Positions 45,683-57,182 of a stretch of 64,000 bases of DNA are shown piece after piece; the first letter of the stretch is position 1, and each line of letters opens with the position of its first letter. This DNA comes from Spodoptera frugiperda (lineage: Eukaryota > Arthropoda > Insecta > Lepidoptera > Noctuidae). The DNA is taken from positions 17,262,993 through 17,326,992 of the forward strand of contig NC_064236.1 of assembly GCF_023101765.2 (NCBI RefSeq), in the 5' to 3' direction. A program made the position numbers and the translations under genes. Under the pieces are notes generated by a model. It worked only from the letters and a program-made list of their open reading frames with translations, was not told where the DNA came from and made no database searches.

Positions 45683-46692
45683 GTAAGGTTTATGTGTAAA
45701 ATAACATCCATTAAATAGTGGACAGTTACAGTTTATTTTTATCGGTTTAAGCGCAAGAACCAAAGAAAATAATGTATTAATTTTAAGTAAACAACACAAA
45801 CTGACAAATATCAAAGAGATTCCAGTGACCAATAAAAAAAGAGTCCGATTGCTATATTTTCTTTGAATGCTGTTTTGCTTTGCTGAAAGCTGTTTTGGTT
45901 TGTATTTTATTAAAAACTATCGATAATTGAACGAAATTTAACTCATAACTGTTTTATATGCATTCAATGTGTTTAAATAAACGTTTTTAATAATTTAATA
46001 TTAACATTTTTTCATGTGTGGCTACACCAAACGTTTATCGATATGTAATCTATACGATGATTTGGCGATACCCCACCCTACGAATATTTAAAGATGTCAT
46101 TAACTTATGAACCCTTAATAAGTAAATGTTTCTGAGATGAATCGTTCAATACGTCCTTAATGAAAATTAGTTAAGTATTCATTAGGACTAATTTAATGAG
46201 CCACCCTGAGTGTGGCATTCAGAGTCATTTAATGGTTATATAGCCCAGTCCTTAGCAATTGTTTTTAGATGTTTTTCTGATAACACTTGGAACCTTGCCG
46301 ATCATCTGGTGCCTATTGGACTTCGACTTCAGGGACACCCTGTATATTAAATAAACAATGTATTTAAGCTATTTACTTGGATTAGGATTAATGTTGTATT
46401 GGTTAAAATCGCTTCGAAAATTACCCATTACTTGTTGTTAAAGGAAAATGACAAAAAAATGTGGGATATACATAAGAGATAGACGTAGGTGTATACCTAT
46501 GTCTATCTTTTAGTGTTAGTGTCTATCGCTGAGTTTTCTGTAGACCTTAACATTGTGTACAAATAATTAGAACATTGTTTTAAATCTCGTAGGAAGGAAA
46601 TAAATGATAATGAATGACATCAAACTGGGAACCTCAAAAATAACAGTAATTGTCCACTATTTAATGGATGTTATTTTACACATAAACCTTAC
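45683..46692. mobile_element. 1.0 kb element with 47-bp inverted ends
   Basis: The first 47 bases (GTAAGGTTTATGTGTAAAAT ...) recur inverted at the right end with a single mismatch. Interior: AT-rich, plus a scrap ending CTTCGACTTCAGGGACACCC at about 46340 that also occurs near 41560. No reading frame and no clear target duplication. It lies in an intron of the - strand gene. Confidence 0.65.
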
Positions 46693-47247
46693 GCTTGAAT
46701 CACAATATCTATTAAAAAAACGCATCAAAATCCGTTGCGTAGTTTTAAATATTTAGGCATACAAAGGGAAATAGGGACAGAAAAAGCGACTTAGTTTTAT
46801 ACTGGGTAGTGATTCCACAAAGTGCCCCTTAGAAAATACATATAGGTGCCGTATAATATAATAATATCTCAGATGCCATTAGCTCGGTTGCCATTTAAAC
46901 AGGTGCCCAATGTGCCACCTCGTACAACCGCCGCTCGCGCCGCCATATTGAAAAAATGGCGCCTAAAAACGGTTTTTTATTAATATCTCCGTTCCGACGC
47001 ATTTTACGAAAAAATATTTATCTACAAAATTAAACTAGAAAAAATTTCCTACAATTTATGTATTGATAACTTTTTCATAAAATCAATAGTTTTTGGCGTA
47101 CGAGCGCCGCAAAGTATTAGGCATTCATCTGCACCACCACGTGTACTTGACAAACAATGTGTGTTGTACAAACACGGGGGTTTCGGTACGTTCCTGCTTC
47201 TGATGTTATATATGTTATGTTATATGTTCCACCGTGTCCTCCGGGCG
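46693..47247. other. Intronic, unclassified plus an R1-like scrap
   Basis: 46890-47110 is GC-richer (GCCGCTCGCGCCGCCATATT, TCCGTTCCGACGCATTTTAC) and looks repeat-like, with no match in the window. 47224-47250 equals 27 bases of the R1-like knuckle region (CCACCGTGTCCTCCGGGCGG). Confidence 0.4.
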
Positions 47248-47634
47248 GTTACTGGATAGATACCAAACCCAAATATGCGATTAAATTTTTTTTGTCTGTC
47301 TGTCTATATGTTCAGGCATCACGTGAAAACTAACGGATCGATTTCGATGAAACTTGGTATAATTATACCTTATTATCCTGGGCATAAAATAGGATACTTT
47401 TTTATCCTGAAAAAATACGTAGAAAAATCTTAATTTTTCAGTTATATACTACATAACGCGAGCTCCACAGCAGTAGCTCAATAGAGGGATCTTCGTAATT
47501 ATTATGGGCCTCGCCGTATTTGGGTCCAATAGATATTTATAAAATGTCATTGTCACAGTTACTTAAAATTGAGAAATAAAACATCCACGCGAAGACCGAA
47601 TTCCGCGCGGACGGAGTCGCGGGCGGAAGCTAGT
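47248..47634. repeat. Dispersed repeat, longer copy of 8732-9064
   Basis: It aligns end to end with 8732-9064 and keeps the 43-base part missing there (TTCAGGCATCACGTGAAAAC). It ends in GCGGGCGGAAGCTAGTA. The R1-like scrap abuts its left edge. Confidence 0.7.
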
Positions 47635-47852
47635 ATGTAATAAGGGTAATCTTCTTACCTAATGTTAGCTCAAAACGAATTTGGTTTTGATCAATAAGGA
47701 ATTGAAGTACGAAAACAACGAAACCTGGTATAATGATGGCAGGCTCCCCCGCCTATAATATGCAGGACTCATAACACACCAAAAGTGAGTGTTACATTGT
47801 ATAGGTACGTGTGCAGCTAACTACCCTTTCAGGGATAAAAGCTGTCACTTAC

Positions 47853-47918
47853 TGTTGAGACAGCGTAGCCGTCAACCATTACGTTTTTGCTGGTTTTGTA
47901 GTCGCCTTTAAATCGTTG
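47853..47918 (-). CDS. Internal exon of unrecognised - strand gene
   Basis: 22 codons, QRFKGDYKTSKNVMVDGYAV then ST, bounded by an AG at GAAATGGTAG and a consensus donor ACA|GTAAGT. Phase 0 on both sides. An upstream AG (TTCCACAG) would put an in-frame stop into the exon, so the nearer AG is chosen. It links 55188-55248 with 45511-45588. Family unknown. Confidence 0.5.
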
Positions 47919-48559
47919 CTACCATTTCACCTGTGGAAATTGCATCGAGTTTTTAAACCAGATTTCCATCTAGCCTGTCATATGTTTCATTCCACTTGAA
48001 TTTAGCCCGTGGTTTTCTATTGGCTAATTACTCTGTCTGTAGGTAATATCAACTCTGGTTTGTTGGATGTGACAAGTAAATTGGCTACGCCATGTTACCC
48101 CATGTTACCATTCAATTCGATATTGTAAACGTTTCCACTTAATGGGCCCGGTTGTTGTGATATCATCAATGTTTTCCGTATTTTGCATTGTACTGACAGG
48201 CGACAGACAGAATAATTTACTCGCAATACTGATATGAGATTTACGGCACGCTTTTCATCTTGATTTTATTATTTCTGTGCAATTCATTATTTTGGAACTT
48301 TGTTAACTTGTGAAACGGTGGTCCGGAGGTTTGAGACGCTCTATTCTTATGCATGAGCCCTCATGCGGGTTCGAAATCTACCAATGGCACGTACCAATAT
48401 GACATTTTCAGAGTTATATATGTACTTTTTAAGATAGAGAATAAGAATTTTAAGAAAGAAAATAAGAATTTTAAAATTCTAATTATAATTTTGAAACCGC
48501 CAACCCGCATTGAGCAAGCCTTTAGTCAATAGTGGCCTCTTATAGGCTGATGATAAGAT

Positions 48560-48850
48560 GTTTTTTTTTTATGGAAGACGCCTCTAATCTCGTTGATGCA
48601 TCACCTGATGGTAAGCAATCGCCGCCGCCCATGGGCATTTGAACACCAGAGGCGTTAAAAGTGCGTAACCGGCCTTTTGGGGGGTTAGGAATTTAAGGGT
48701 TGTTGGGGAATCGGTGATTGGGAAAGGGGGAAATGGGCCTCTTGTAACCTCACTCACACAACGCAAGCGTTGTTTCAGGTCGGTTTTCTGTGAGGTCGTG
48801 GTATCACTCCGGTCGAGTCGGGCTATTCGTGCCGAAGCATGGCTCTCCCA
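48560..48850 (-). mobile_element. Non-LTR-type 3' tail (ATCGCCGCCGCCCATGG family)
   Basis: A T-run, then CACCTGATGGTAAGCAATCG, CCGGCCTTTTGGGGGGTTAG, GGGTTGTTGGGGAATCGGTG and the end TCGGGCTATTCGTGCCGAAG. It is the longest of three copies (others at 10235 and 55539). Confidence 0.65.
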
Positions 48851-48930
48851 CACTTGTTGTTTTGATGGTTGTGATGTATGTAATTCATTATTGTACGTTT
48901 TTTTCGTTGAGCTATTTATTTTATCCGATA

Positions 48931-49145
48931 ACTAGCTGCTTCCACGCGGTTTCACCCGCACTGCTCGGTTCCTATTCATTGTGGCGTGATGATTTATAGC
49001 CTATAACCTTCCTCGATAATCGCTATCCAACACAAAAATAATTATTCAAATCGGACCAGTAGTTCCTGAGATTAGCGCGTTCAAACAAACAAACAAACAA
49101 TCAATCAAACAAACAAACTCTTCAGCTTTATAATATTAGTATAGA
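48931..49145. repeat. Moth dispersed repeat (ACTAGCTGCTTCC ... TTAGTATAGA)
   Basis: It starts ACTAGCTGCTTCCACGCGGT, contains CAAATCGGACCAGTAGTTCC and an (AAAC)n tract at 49080-49125, and ends TATAATATTAGTATAGAT. Fragments of the same family lie at 18245, 19490, 27597 and 58762-58873. Non-coding. Confidence 0.6.
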
Positions 49146-50008
49146 TTGGCTGGCTGTGTGGACTGCTCGCGTACGATCAGTCATCTGTCACCTGCCATTT
49201 TTTCTATCTAATACCTTTAAACGAGCAATTCTTAAGATACAGACAATAAGTTAATAATAAATTTTCTTCATAACCGACGATTAACGCAATCTATTGATGA
49301 CATTGACAATCAAAAAGTCAATCTGTCAAATGAAAATCCTCATCATACCCGGAATATAGTGATTGTTATTTATTTAACCATTGTACAGTTCTTTTAGTAT
49401 TATATGTCGGAAAAATCGAACTTTATTCATATTTCTTCAGTATGTTATTCATACTAAATATAATTTTCAAAAATCGCTACGGAGCGAAGCTCGGGTCAGG
49501 TACTACATATTATGCTGTCAAAACCTCGGACTGTTGAAATGCATAACATGTGAAACTGACGCGACAGACGGATGAATAAAGAATTTTTGGCAATGATAAA
49601 AGTAAAAAATATAAGGTAGCGTTGTAAAGAGTTATAAAATCAATATTGGTGCATCAACGGCCAGCTTTCATATAGGTAATTTAATAGAGTTTAATAAAGA
49701 TGCTTCCCATAAAGTTTTGCATGAAAACCACCCACTTCACTCTCAACTTACATATTGTAATTCGAAGAATTTTCCCTGTTGTTTACAAAGTCAGTCTTTG
49801 AGTCCTTTGTCTGTGTTTAACCTTTTTCTAACAGCGTCTATGTCGTTGTGTGACCCATCCGGCCTTAACTTCCGAGGACTGTCCTTAGAACCTTTGACAG
49901 CATATTATTTAAATTAGTTTTCAATATGACAATTCAGAATATCGTTTAAAGTGAAATTGTAACTAATACCTTTCAAGAGCTTTGTGAATTTCATCAATAA
50001 ATTGTATA
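49146..50008. other. Intronic, nothing recognised
   Basis: Includes open stretches at 49381-49575 and 49717-49917 without recognisable products. Confidence 0.4.
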
Positions 50009-50335
50009 GTGGAGTGCCTGGAGTATTCAAAACCGTAAAGCCCCGGATTATAGTTACAGTGAATGCATTAATATAATCTTTCTGATATTGTTTTTAAAAC
50101 TATAAGTAAATTGCAATGTTCACCCAAAATACTTTTGTGCTTTCCATTTTTTCATTGTTTAAACAAATTATTATAAACAAGTAATGTTTGACCATTTTTT
50201 TCATTTTATTTCACAGTAATATTTTTTTATTTATATGTTTAAACTTGCTTATGTAAACATATAGGAACATATTTCAAAGATACCTGTCTATTAAAATAGA
50301 AATAGGGATCTCGAACAGGTAGAAAATCGAGGGAG
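50009..50335 (+). repeat. Dispersed repeat, uninterrupted copy
   Basis: AGTGGAGTGCCTGGAGTATT to GAACAGGTAGAAAATCGAGG. This is the empty-site relative of 32300-33030, with TTAA at 50068-50071. Confidence 0.75.
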
Positions 50336-51010
50336 AGCGGAGCGATGAGCATGATTAAATCACTGCCGTAGTGTGACAGTCGGTGCGAACTATTGTTGAG
50401 TTAAAAGAGATAGCGAGCTCAGATAAACAGGGACATCCGTCGGTAATTTGCCGACGAGCGGACTTGTAGTTGTGTGTGTATGTCTTGTACACATACATAG
50501 TTACGTATTAGTGCACTGAATATGACGTAGGTACATTTGCTTAATCGACGTAGCATATAAGAACTGATGGTGCATTTTTAAATGTCCCGGCTGATCTTTT
50601 TCTATTTTGTTTGTTGACACATATCGATTTACGTGCGGGTATCGAGATGCGGACCCTGTCCAACGATCCAAATACCCAGTCACTACTCCAATTCCAAACG
50701 TGCTAACCAGCCTTGTTTCAGTCTAAAGGTTAAACATTTAATATAATAGTTTTCGTATGAAGTCTTCTTCTTTATATATATATAAAAATTAATTGATGTT
50801 CGTTATTCTCGCTAAAACCCGAGAACGGCTGGATCGATTGGGCTAATTTTGGTCTTGAATTATGTCAGGGAGGGTTTTAAAAGATGAGATAAAAATATAT
50901 GTGGCGGCACGAAGTTTGCCGGGTCAACTATTAAGATATAAAAATGTTTTAATATTTATGAAATACATATCAATAGTATTGCCTTTGCTTAAAATAGTTC
51001 TAAACAAGCA
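50336..51010. other. Intronic, repeat scraps only
   Basis: 50775-50930 resembles a moth repeat ending (TATATAAAAATTAATTG, CTAAAACCCGAGAACGGCTG, CACGAAGTTTGCCGGGTCAA). No gene. Confidence 0.4.
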
Positions 51011-51293
51011 ATGTCACGCCTGTTATCCTCAATGGGGTAGGCAGAGGTGCTCATTACGACACGTAATGTCGCTATACAATATACACCCACTTTTCACCAT
51101 TTGTGTTATAAGTCCCATGTAATAGGGGGTGAGCCTATTGCCATATACTGGACACAATTCCAGACTCCGTGCTACTACTGAGAAATTTTCGAAAATCCGA
51201 AAACAGCCCAGTTATATTTTGTCCGACCCGGGAATCGAACTCGAGACCCCTTATCCGACAATCGCACTTGCGACCACTCGACCAATAAGGTCA
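51011..51293 (-). mobile_element. tRNA-derived SINE, family 1, near full length
   Basis: In reverse it matches 39979-40270: the end AATGTCACGCCTGTTATCC, the CCATGTAATAGGGGGTGAGC middle, and the tRNA-like head with box B as GGAATCGAACT. It is diverged in box A. Confidence 0.8.
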
Positions 51294-51597
51294 CGTTATA
51301 AAGTAAATTCCGTGAAACGGTTATAGATGGCGGCGTTCTCAGTGTTAGCAATTATACATTTTATTTTGTCATGAATAAGGGTGATAATCGCGTCATAAGT
51401 CAATATATTTTTCTATTCGATCAGGTTTGGGACCTTGTATTTTAATTATATTATCGATATCGATAAATACCCGACCTCTAGTATAATAAAAAAAAAAATA
51501 AAACCTGTCAAGAGGTTAGTTAAAATTTATATATCACAATATCCTATAATCCTTAGCAAAAGAGAATTTTGTATTCATAAAATCTAAGCTTGACTTT

Positions 51598-52247
51598 GAC
51601 CTTGTTAGGGTTCCGTAGCCAAATGGCAAAAAACGGAACCCTTATAGATTCGTCATGTCTGTCTGTCCGTCCGTCCGTCCGTATGTCACAGCCATTTATT
51701 TCCGAAACTGTTGGGCCTACATAGTTGAAACTTTGTAGGTTGATGTATTTGGATAACCGCTATTCGAATTTTGAATAAAAATTATTAAATTTAAAAACTA
51801 AAGGGGGGCACTCCATACATGGAACTGATTCAAAAATAATTTTTTTTCTGCCTACATATCCGTGATGGGTGTCTATGGATAGGTCTTTAAAAAAGACATT
51901 AAGGTTCCTAAAACCACTTTTCGTCAAAATCAATCATTTGAAAGTTAGACGCTTCCTAAGTGGAAAAATGTGTGTCCCCCCTCTAACTTTTAAAATAAGA
52001 GAGTGAGGAATCTAAAAAAAATATATGCTGTAGATTTCAATGGAAACTACCAACGAAAATTGGTTTGAACGAGATATCATTATTAGTTTTTAAGAAATAA
52101 AACATTTTCAAAAACCGCAAATATATCTTTGTCGTTCATACAAACACTATGCAAAACCAAGTTATTTTATAACTTTGATATTATGTCATCTACTTGCTGC
52201 TACGGAACCCTTCATGGGCGAGTCCGACTCGCACTTGGTTTTTTTTA
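51598..52247. repeat. Repeat with AGGGTTCCGTAGCC/GCTACGGAACCCTT ends
   Basis: The left end GTTAGGGTTCCGTAGCCAAA and a GCTACGGAACCCTTCATGGG stretch near the right end are inverted relative to each other. The left part has a GTCTGTCCGTCCG tract (51658-51685). Its middle (51840-51980) is homologous to the unpaired centre of the 42565-44300 palindrome. Common in moths; class unknown. Confidence 0.6.
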
Positions 52248-53225
52248 TTGGTATTGAACAACTGGAACTATCTGTAAAATCTATATTTGAAACTGTGCCT
52301 TTTGTAACTGAACTGAAATGCAATTAGCAACAAAAATAATATTGAAGACAATCAAATAAAAAGTAATAAGTGAGTCTTCGACTTAATATGGTAATAAAAT
52401 GTGTCTTTTAAAAAGCTTACAGCTCTGTCCATTATTATGTTTGGGTCAAAATACATACACATGTTTTTGTTTTGTAAAATTAATAGTTAGTACATATATC
52501 TATATATTTTGTATCAAAATTAAGAATTAGGATATTTAGACACGAATTCGCTCCAGGTTCAATATATTTATATCCTTTATTAGATATTATGAAATCATCT
52601 TCAACAAAATGTTGCGAGTATATTGTGCTGCAAATGGATGGCACCCAATCCATTCTGCCCGTGGTATCTATTCATTTTTTTAATGTTACAATTTATGGGA
52701 AACCTGTAAATAAATATTTTTAATGCAGATTAATAATCTACTGATGTCGAGTTTTTGCTTTAAATTATATTTGCAATCCATACAAAAATCGCTTGGAGAT
52801 TTAAGATTGTTTTTACACGCCAAAATAGCACAATACGGCATAATTTCCGAAATATTTTGTTATATCGTGACGTGTGACCGCAGGACAGTCGTTGACAGGA
52901 CACATCTTAACGCCTTTGTGACGTCGGAAGCGAAAGTTTGATGCTTTTGGCCTAATTATGACACGCGTACCACGCCCACATCACACTTCCACTAGTTTTC
53001 TGCATTTCGTGGGTTCGGCAATACCAATGTGTCTTTTTTCGAGCTATGCGCACTGAGGTTATTTGCTTGCTGCTTGTGGTCTTATATTTTCTAATTATAA
53101 TTTTGAAATTACCAATCCGCATTGAGCAATCGTGTTTTGCTAATAATTAATGCTCAATCCTTCTCCGAGAAGAGGCCTTTTCTCATCAGGCGGGCATGGC
53201 CGACCCCAAGGGGGCGTTGGTTTGC
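52248..53225. other. Intronic, nothing recognised
   Basis: 53090-53170 resembles the ACCAATCCGCATTGAGCAA repeat also seen near 48495. No gene seen. Confidence 0.4.
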
Positions 53226-54230
53226 TATGGTGGTCCAGTGCTTTCGATAGTGTATCAGTGATAAAGTGTAATAATGTGAGGTTAACCGCGAATAAGGTGT
53301 TTATTGATAACCGTGATATTAATATTTTTCGATATATATGCCAGTGTGTCACTTAAATAATATAATTTAAGTGAATATATAGAATGTTTAACAGAAATTA
53401 CGCGATTATGGAATGTAATAATGTGGCAAATGTTTTTGTTTTGGGAGACTTCAACGCGCACCCAGGTGAGTTATTCTGTAATGAATTAATACCGTTTTGT
53501 TCGAATTTTAATTACATTTGTGCGGATATTGACTTGCTTGGCATAAATTCCGACACTTATACTTACTTGAGTGACTCGCACGGGTGCGTTGTATTGTTGG
53601 ACCACTGTATGGTATCAACTGTTGCCAAAAGTGTAATTGTGCGGGTAGATGTGCTTAATGATGTTTCATGGTCTGACCATTTCCCCTTACAAATTACTTG
53701 TAATTTTAATATTTTAGTACCAAAACTAAGCAGTAAAAAGTAGTGTTGAATAAGGTCATTTGGGGAAATAGAACGGCCGACCAGGTGCGACGTTACGCCG
53801 ATTTATGTCATAATGCTCTACGTGATAGTGATTTTCCTAGACAATTTTTACAATGTAGTGATAGGATATTATGTAGAAATGTTCAACATAGATCTATAAT
53901 TAATAATATTTACGAACAGATTGTATATGTTTTGCAAACGGCTGCTATTACTTGTCATAATACATTTGTAAAGAAAAAAATATGTTACTGGTTGGAACGA
54001 ACATGTAAAAGAGGCACATTCAAGGCCACGGCTTGGGTTTCAGGAATGGATTATAATGGAAAACCTATGTCTGGAGAGGTTTACAAGAAACATGTAAATT
54101 TAAAAATAAATTGAAGTGGTGTCATAATAATGAAACCCAGATAAAAATGAATGTGCAAGTATGCTGCAGCGATTCAGAGGTAGCCCCAACAACATTTTGG
54201 TTACACTAGCGGACAAAATAGATGGTCGAT
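53226..54230 (+). pseudogene. Non-LTR retrotransposon endonuclease region, 5' part only
   Basis: Pieces in shifting frames: SVSVIKCNNVRLTANKVFID, then YMPVCHLNN, then the long frame with NVANVFVLGDFNAHPGELFC, SDSHGCVVLLDHCMVSTVAK and VSWSDHFPLQITCNF. GDFNAHP and SDHFPL are the conserved Asp-Asn and Ser-Asp-His motifs of the apurinic-like endonuclease that nicks the target. The next frame (53743-54114) is the linker before the RT (KKKICYWLERTCKRG ... GKPMSGEVYKKH), and LKWCHNNETQIKM follows in another frame to about 54210. The RT domain itself is absent. It is a frameshifted, 3'-truncated copy, which is less usual than 5' truncation. Confidence 0.78.
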
Positions 54231-55187
54231 TTGTAGGCACTGGGCGGGTAGGCATGTGCGTACACATACATGTCGCCAATTAGTTTACATACTAACATTA
54301 GGTTAAGATTTTACTAACACTATATGGATCAACATGTTCTAAAATAAAAAATTAATTGAATTGAATTTTTATCAGTACCCTTAGTAGGTACGATATAGCA
54401 GTGGCCACGTATAGGCTGTTGATGTGTGTGTGATGTGATTATTTTCTACCTTTCCGGTCGTGGTCAAAGGAATAATGTAGCCTGTCTATCGTTCTCTAGC
54501 ACCCTTCTTATTTTGTGACAAAAACAAAAATATTATTCCATAAAGTTGGTCCATTGCTGTATTGTGTATGAAAGAAAAATAAACAAATCAAAAAAATACA
54601 CTTTTACATTAATTAATATTAGTAAGGATTTCGAAAATAGTAGATAGAAAAATATTTTCAATTATAATTTAATAAGATCCTGGTTCTCGATTTGTTTTTA
54701 TTTTATGGTTAGGCTTAGCCATATGCAGTTGGATACGAGCTCTTTCATTAGTAAAAGGATTAATTTTAATAATTATGAGGAATTTACCGACTTAGTATTG
54801 CAGCTAGGTATTAGTTCTCCACCACATTATAAGACATTCCTTTTGCGTTTTGCTTAATGATAATACGGAGGATTGAGCGCGGATTATTTTAATGTATACC
54901 TATACCTACGTCTTTTAAAATATTTTATAGGAATAAGAACTTTATATGTAGGGATCCAGCGTACATAATTATGCTAGCCGACGTAAGTGGCCAGAAAGCT
55001 ATACCAATTTTGTTAATTTGGGATTATTTTTTTCTTAAAAATGTACACTGTGAAGAAATAATATCCGCGGCCCTAAAGGCTTTCTTTTCACTTTGAACTA
55101 TAATCTCTGTCACTCCAGAAATACAAGTAGATCCTGTAAATATTCCTGTGAGAGTATCGAATTTCGTATGGTGGCACAGCAGCTTAC
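54231..55187. other. Intronic, nothing recognised
   Basis: AT-rich with no recognised element. Confidence 0.4.
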
Positions 55188-55248
55188 CTTATCGTTAAAT
55201 CGATCGCCTAAATCGTTTGATTTCTTTTTCGTATCTACGCACCACCTA
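55188..55248 (-). CDS. Internal exon of unrecognised - strand gene
   Basis: 61 bp: acceptor GCTCACAG, one base completing a split codon, then 20 codons RWCVDTKKKSNDLGDRFNDK, and donor GTAAGC. Its 3' side is phase 0, as required by the exon at 47853-47918. Joined, the three exons give a continuous C-terminal stretch of about 67 residues ending LLAQQ. Upstream exons should lie at higher coordinates; none was recognised up to 64000. I cannot name the family. Confidence 0.5.
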
Positions 55249-55538
55249 CTGTGAGCGGTTTTAATCCATAGTTACCTTTCCATCTTTTATGCTATGGAGG
55301 ATGTACAACACAACACAGTACCAAATACAGAGTTTATTTGAAATACGTGTTTTCTTCACTTCATGCGAAAATTCACACATGGAGGTACTCCATATTTCAA
55401 AGAAAAATTACTCGCAGTGGGTCACGTAAGTTTGTGTTTTAGTTAATAAATATATTTCTTCAATATCTTCTCATCACTAAAATAACTAAGATAACAGCAA
55501 TCTTTACGGGTCACATATATTTCTAATTGATGGAGTTT

Positions 55539-55617
55539 CAAGTGTCCATGGGCGGCGGCGATTGCTTATCATCAGGTAATACGTCTGCTCGATTACCGGC
55601 ATGTCTCATAAAAAAAA
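55539..55617 (+). mobile_element. Non-LTR-type 3' tail, short copy
   Basis: CATGGGCGGCGGCGATTGCT, CATCAGGTAATACGTCTGCT and a final A-run (CATAAAAAAAAGG) are the sense strand of the family at 48560. Confidence 0.65.
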
Positions 55618-55654
55618 GGTATTTCCAAAAAAGCGAAAGTAATTATTTTTGGGA

Positions 55655-55795
55655 CCTTTCACCCTGAAATTTAATAGTTGCTTACACCTTACCATATGTA
55701 AGTTTTTAGGGGGTCAACATACAAGTATATACAAAATTAAAGCTGGGTTTCTCGCATTCCGAGATGAACTTACTATAATTACTGGACTATTAAAT
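55655..55795. mobile_element. Fragment of the foldback element arm
   Basis: GGGACCTTTCACCCTGAAAT, TAGTTGCTTACACCTTACCA, GGGGTCAACATACAAGTATA and CTCGCATTCCGAGATG match the right arm of 42565-44300 (43650-43800). Confidence 0.75.
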
Positions 55796-56371
55796 AAATA
55801 TTTTCGAAGATATTACAAATTTAAATAATTGTTGTAAAAATAAAATAAATAGACAAAAATGTAAAAAGTAAATAAATAATAGATATAGGTATGAATTTCG
55901 ATATTTCAAAGACAGTAGGAAATCTTCATGGTATAGGGAAAGGGAAATTGTTTTACTCATTTAACGCGTGTGGGCCACGGGCAGTAATGAATAAATCAAA
56001 GCTACTGGATCGATTTTACCCATTTTTTCAGTGAATGACATAGCTATATATGTTATATCCGTGCGAAGCCAGAGCGGGCCGCTATGTTTTTATATACAAC
56101 GTTCACAGTTTTTCTGTAGTGTATTTAGTGTCAGCATTGCACCTGTGCGAAGTCGGGGCGGGTCGCTAGTGATTTAATAAGATTGTTCCTGGTAAGTCAG
56201 TAAACCTCCGACGTAGTGACGTACCGCCGTGGTACTGAATCTCCACGTTCCCCATTCAGCCACCTCCGTCCACCATCCGTGAGGTCGTCGGTCCATACGT
56301 AACGTGTCCGTTATCCCAGCCAGATGTTGTCAAATGTGTTCCCCAGCTTCTTATTTACAATATTAAACAGT
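55796..56371. other. Intergenic, GC-rich patch
   Basis: 56060-56170 has two related phrases (CCGTGCGAAGCCAGAGCGGG and GCGAAGTCGGGGCGGGTCGC), typical moth repeat ends. 56195-56335 is GC-rich and may be the C-terminal scrap of a retroelement, read on -; not resolved. Confidence 0.35.
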
Positions 56372-56507
56372 CAGTCTTACGATTATTATAAATTAGAAAT
56401 CACACAAACAAGGTTACTTGTACTTGCTTTAAAACGAAAGGACAACAAATTGACACATTCTGAACTAGAATATTAAATAGTACCCTTCTAGAGCACATTT
56501 ATCCGGG

Positions 56508-56872
56508 TTCGCTGTCACTGCAGCGGTAAGTCCCCTGTTTGAGGAGTGGCTAGAGAGGCACCATGGCGTCCTCACCTACCGCCTGGCTCAGGTGCTTACC
56601 GGCCATGGGAGTTTGTGTGGTTCCTGTTTCTGATCCTCACGTCCCAGCCGTCGCGAGAGACACTCCGGGCGTCGGGGATCGGAGGACGATCTCCGGCCAT
56701 CGTAAGTGCGGGTCTGCGGATGGCGAGCAAGAGTAGTTCGCTGAACGCCAGAACCAGACCCGTGCGTGCGGCGCGTCGCGTTCTGCGCGCGCCTCAAAGA
56801 GCCATCAGACCGCCACAGATAGGACCCAGTAGGGCTGATGCCTGATCCAGAGCTGCGGACTACATAAACAAT
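56508..56872 (+). pseudogene. R1-like tail captured in composite element
   Basis: Sense on +: CGCTGTCACTGCAGCGGTAA, then SPLFEEWLERHHGVLTYRL-like coding, then an internal deletion (it jumps from TGATCCTCACG to the CGTCGCGAGAGACACTCCGG region), then the 3' UTR up to GAGCTGCGGACTAC. It stops before the poly-A end of the family. The upstream joint matches copy 1. Confidence 0.7.
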
Positions 56873-57182
56873 TATTGTTTCATTAACAAAATCAACACGA
56901 ATCCTAAAAGCAATCCTAAACCTAAATTAAAATTTTAAAAGTATTATCATTGAATTCAACTAATATTTGTTGTGCAAGTACAATACATATAATATTGCCG
57001 TTTAAATTGAAATAATAATAACATCTTGGCCACTTATTACATTTATCACTACTAGGGTAAAAAAAGGGTAAAATTATTAATAATAACCGACAAATGTGAT
57101 TAATTTATCACTTTTACTTCGAGTTTCGGTAATTATTAATAATCATAGATAATTATTAATAATTTTCAATTATTCACTCTTA

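Noticed and set aside
49080..49125. Possible telomere-like or CRISPR-like repeat
   Set aside because: It is an AAAC microsatellite within a dispersed repeat; no TTAGG units and no spacer structure.
56195..56335. Possible further exon of the - strand gene or RTE-type tail
   Set aside because: Frames are broken and the match to a retroelement C-terminus is too weak to claim.
56546..56845. 99-codon frame on +
   Set aside because: Lies in the R1-like coding tail and UTR in another frame; GC-driven open frame.
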